From JAFEDN01 sp963832945 (GTDB lineage: Bacteria; Pseudomonadota; Gammaproteobacteria; Coxiellales; Coxiellaceae), in the NCBI GenBank assembly GCA_963832945.1, contig CAWHVV010000010.1:682001-746000 (forward strand): DNA of 64,000 bases, given 5' to 3'. The notes under the pieces were generated by a model. That model had not been told where the DNA came from and made no database searches. It saw nothing but the letters and a program-made list of their open reading frames with translations. The translations under genes and the position numbers were made by a program. This document shows, piece after piece, positions 62,270-64,000 of the stretch (position 1 is its first letter; every line of letters starts with the position of its first letter).

Positions 62270-63801
62270 GATAACTCACCCGCCAGTGCTTCCGCATCCA
62301 GTGGATCCACCAACCCTTGTTTGACAAGGCTCAACAACTGATCGTGATAACTGAGCCAACCCGTTTCTTTCAGATGGCTGAGCCATTTAGTCAGATGGTT
62401 GCCATGAATCAGCTGCCGACCCACCTCATCCAGCCAGATCATTTCCGCCACCACTGTGCGACCAGAAATTCCCAGACCGTGGCATTTAACGCAATCGTGT
62501 CCGCGCGCCTTCACCTCTCCCCATTGGTCACCAAAAACTTTTCGCCAGCGAGGAAAATATGCTTTGTGGCGCTCGGACTGTTCCAGGGGAACCGTGCAGG
62601 TTGCACAAAGCAAAGGCGCCAAACGTTGACAGATGAGACAAACCAGTAAATCGGGACTGGCCAGTAAATCAGAAGAAATTTTCAGGTCTCCCAGACGGGT
62701 TACTATACCCGGGGCGCTATTGGCGTGCACCGTGGAAAATACCAAATGGCCGGTAATCGCCGCGCGCACCATGACGGCTGCCGTGTCTTCATCACGGATT
62801 TCTCCAAGGACCAGAACGTCAGGATCCATACGCAGTACCGTGCGCGCCATATTGGCGAAGCTGCGGTCATAATGCTCGGTATTCACCGGCACCTGTGTGA
62901 CGGTGGTGACTACTTTTTCCACAGGGTCTTCAATAGAATAAAGTTTCCGGTAATCCTCTATTAAACGCATGCAGGAAGCTAAGGTTGTGGTTTTCCCGGA
63001 ACCTGTCGGACCCGCCAACACAACCGCTCCGTAAGGCATGTGCAAGGCGCGTTCTAACATTTCCACCTGCTCAGGGCGATAGCCCAATTGCGCTAATGTG
63101 GGCACTTCGTGTTCGGCAGTCGTGAGAATTCGCATAACCACGTCAAAGCCGCCATGGGCAGGCAGACTGGCTAAACGCAACCGAACTTCTTTATCATCAA
63201 TGAACAAAGGCATGGAAGCGTTTTGCGGTACCAGCGGATTAAAATGAGTGATGTTATGATCTGTTTCTTTATTGAAGGCGACGGATGCTACTTCCCTGGC
63301 CAGCTTAGGCAGCCATTCCGCATGTAAAAAAAGTTCACCGTGTTTTCGGAAACGGATGCGGGCGATGTCACTGCGCACTTCCATGTGAATATCGGTCGCT
63401 TCCATATCCAGCGCACCTTTGACCAGTAAACGCAGCCGTTGTTGCTGAGTGCTGACTTCGGCCACGCCTTCCTGACTGGCGTCTAATTGCTGGCGGCGTT
63501 CTTCCGCATTCTCCAGCAGGATTTTAACCAGACCACTGGTGGCGGGAAAAATCAATCCCGGCACCAGGCCTTTGTTGTGCATGACGATTTTGCAATTCTG
63601 GACAAGACGGGAAGTAGGCTCGCTGGTTAAAATGGTGCCGCTTTGCAATACCACAATTTTCTGGTGTTCGCGGCACCAGGCCAGCATTTCCGGCATCGCA
63701 TTGTCTTTGGGGCTTAAATCCGCTTGGCTGGTTAGCACTTTTCGCTGGGCAATGGTAGCGTATTGCTCAAGAGCCTGCTGCTCTTGTGTAGGCTGCTTCA
63801 T
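62266..63801 (-). CDS. pilQ: Pilus assembly ATPase PilQ (GspE family)
   Basis: 511 residues. Walker A LAGPTGSGKTTTLAS, Asp box YSIEDPVE, Walker B DPDVLVLGEIRDEDTA and His box TGHLVFSTVHANSA are intact. The Cys pairs CLICQ, CATC and CVKC form the zinc-binding region of GspE/PilB ATPases. It powers pilus assembly at the inner membrane. First gene of the locus on this strand; the promoter should lie in 63802-63900, next to the left end of an insertion sequence. Confidence 0.92.
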   Translation of the reverse strand: MKQPTQEQQALEQYATIAQRKVLTSQADLSPKDNAMPEMLAWCREHQKIVVLQSGTILTSEPTSRLVQNCKIVMHNKGLVPGLIFPATSGLVKILLENAEERRQQLDASQEGVAEVSTQQQRLRLLVKGALDMEATDIHMEVRSDIARIRFRKHGELFLHAEWLPKLAREVASVAFNKETDHNITHFNPLVPQNASMPLFIDDKEVRLRLASLPAHGGFDVVMRILTTAEHEVPTLAQLGYRPEQVEMLERALHMPYGAVVLAGPTGSGKTTTLASCMRLIEDYRKLYSIEDPVEKVVTTVTQVPVNTEHYDRSFANMARTVLRMDPDVLVLGEIRDEDTAAVMVRAAITGHLVFSTVHANSAPGIVTRLGDLKISSDLLASPDLLVCLICQRLAPLLCATCTVPLEQSERHKAYFPRWRKVFGDQWGEVKARGHDCVKCHGLGISGRTVVAEMIWLDEVGRQLIHGNHLTKWLSHLKETGWLSYHDQLLSLVKQGLVDPLDAEALAGELS

Positions 63802-63884
63802 GTTTTATTTACCTTTCTAATGAGACCCGGATTTTAATACAAGAGAAGATCAGGGGTCAAGTCTCGAATCGTGAATGTAGCGCC

Positions 63885-64000
63885 AAAGCTGTAATGTCCC
63901 ACATCTCCAAAGTTAAAATGTCCCTTTTTAGGAAAGGGAGAGTAAGCAATGACGGAGAGGTACATACTCATGGGCATCAGGGCATTAAGTCGTATAGAGG
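63885..64000 (+). mobile_element. Left end of a further insertion sequence (truncated by window)
   Basis: Two direct copies of AATGTCCC (63893-63900 and 63917-63924) precede a ribosome binding site (GGGAGAG) and an ATG at 63949. The open frame reads MTERYILMGIRALSRIE and leaves the window. Repeated TGTCCC boxes before such an ORF are typical of IS ends with multiple transposase sites. It would be a transposase gene on the + strand divergent from pilQ. The IS family is not assigned. Confidence 0.5.

Noticed and set aside
1..64000. tRNA or rRNA genes
   Set aside because: No cloverleaf-like T-arm (GGTTCGANTCC) or rRNA segment was noticed on either strand by eye; a tRNA search would be decisive.

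Overview
The window reads as chromosome of a gammaproteobacterium, most likely a Legionellales/Coxiellaceae-type host-associated bacterium. The reasons are a GroEL tail of the GGM type, gamma-type gene neighbourhoods (lpoA-yraN-diaA-dolP; tkt-gap-pgk-pyk-fba), and eukaryote-like accessory genes (a protein-kinase-like protein, a leucine-rich-repeat protein, giant helical proteins). The genus is an inference; no rRNA or other marker is present to settle it.

Layout. 0-0.5 kb: 3' end of groEL and its terminator. 0.5-7.2 kb: AT-rich accessory island with three toxin-antitoxin pairs (two Phd/PIN, one Phd/RelE) and a large protein-kinase gene broken by an insertion sequence with 17-bp inverted repeats and an apparent 9-bp target duplication. 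7.3-16.7 kb: small secreted proteins, a frameshifted pabC-like gene, pdxB, a TolC/MacA/MacB-type export operon and a DUF4143 ATPase. 17-20 kb: trkA-trkH potassium uptake. 19.9-30.9 kb (minus): engB, fba, a small membrane protein, pyk (frameshifted), pgk, gap, tkt and an M50 protease. A leucine-rich-repeat gene, a remnant of a second copy and a deleted AlbA_2-type regulator sit between gap and pgk. 30.9-33.8 kb (minus): dolP, diaA, yraN, lpoA. 33.9 kb: an OmpA-domain lipoprotein.

34.5-63.8 kb (minus) is the notable part: a type IVb (thin, R64-like) pilus locus. In transcription order it holds the ATPase PilQ, membrane protein PilR, three prepilin-like proteins (PilS, a second prepilin, PilV-like), a two-TM coiled-coil protein, a 1207-residue protein and a 4673-residue protein whose frames probably once formed a single ~5,900-residue protein, then PilL/TcpQ-like lipoprotein, secretin PilN, PilO and PilP. 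PilN and PilO are broken by many single-base indels, while the 14-kb giant frame is intact. No PilM, PilT or PilU is in view.

Five copies of a ~140-bp structured repeat lie between genes; their terminal hairpins keep pairing although the stem sequence changes. A second GC-rich repeat lies at 39.2 kb and, in frame, inside the giant gene. Frameshifts recur (kinase, pabC, pyk, LRR, pilN, pilO), several in short homopolymers, so genuine gene decay and assembly error must be separated before function is argued.
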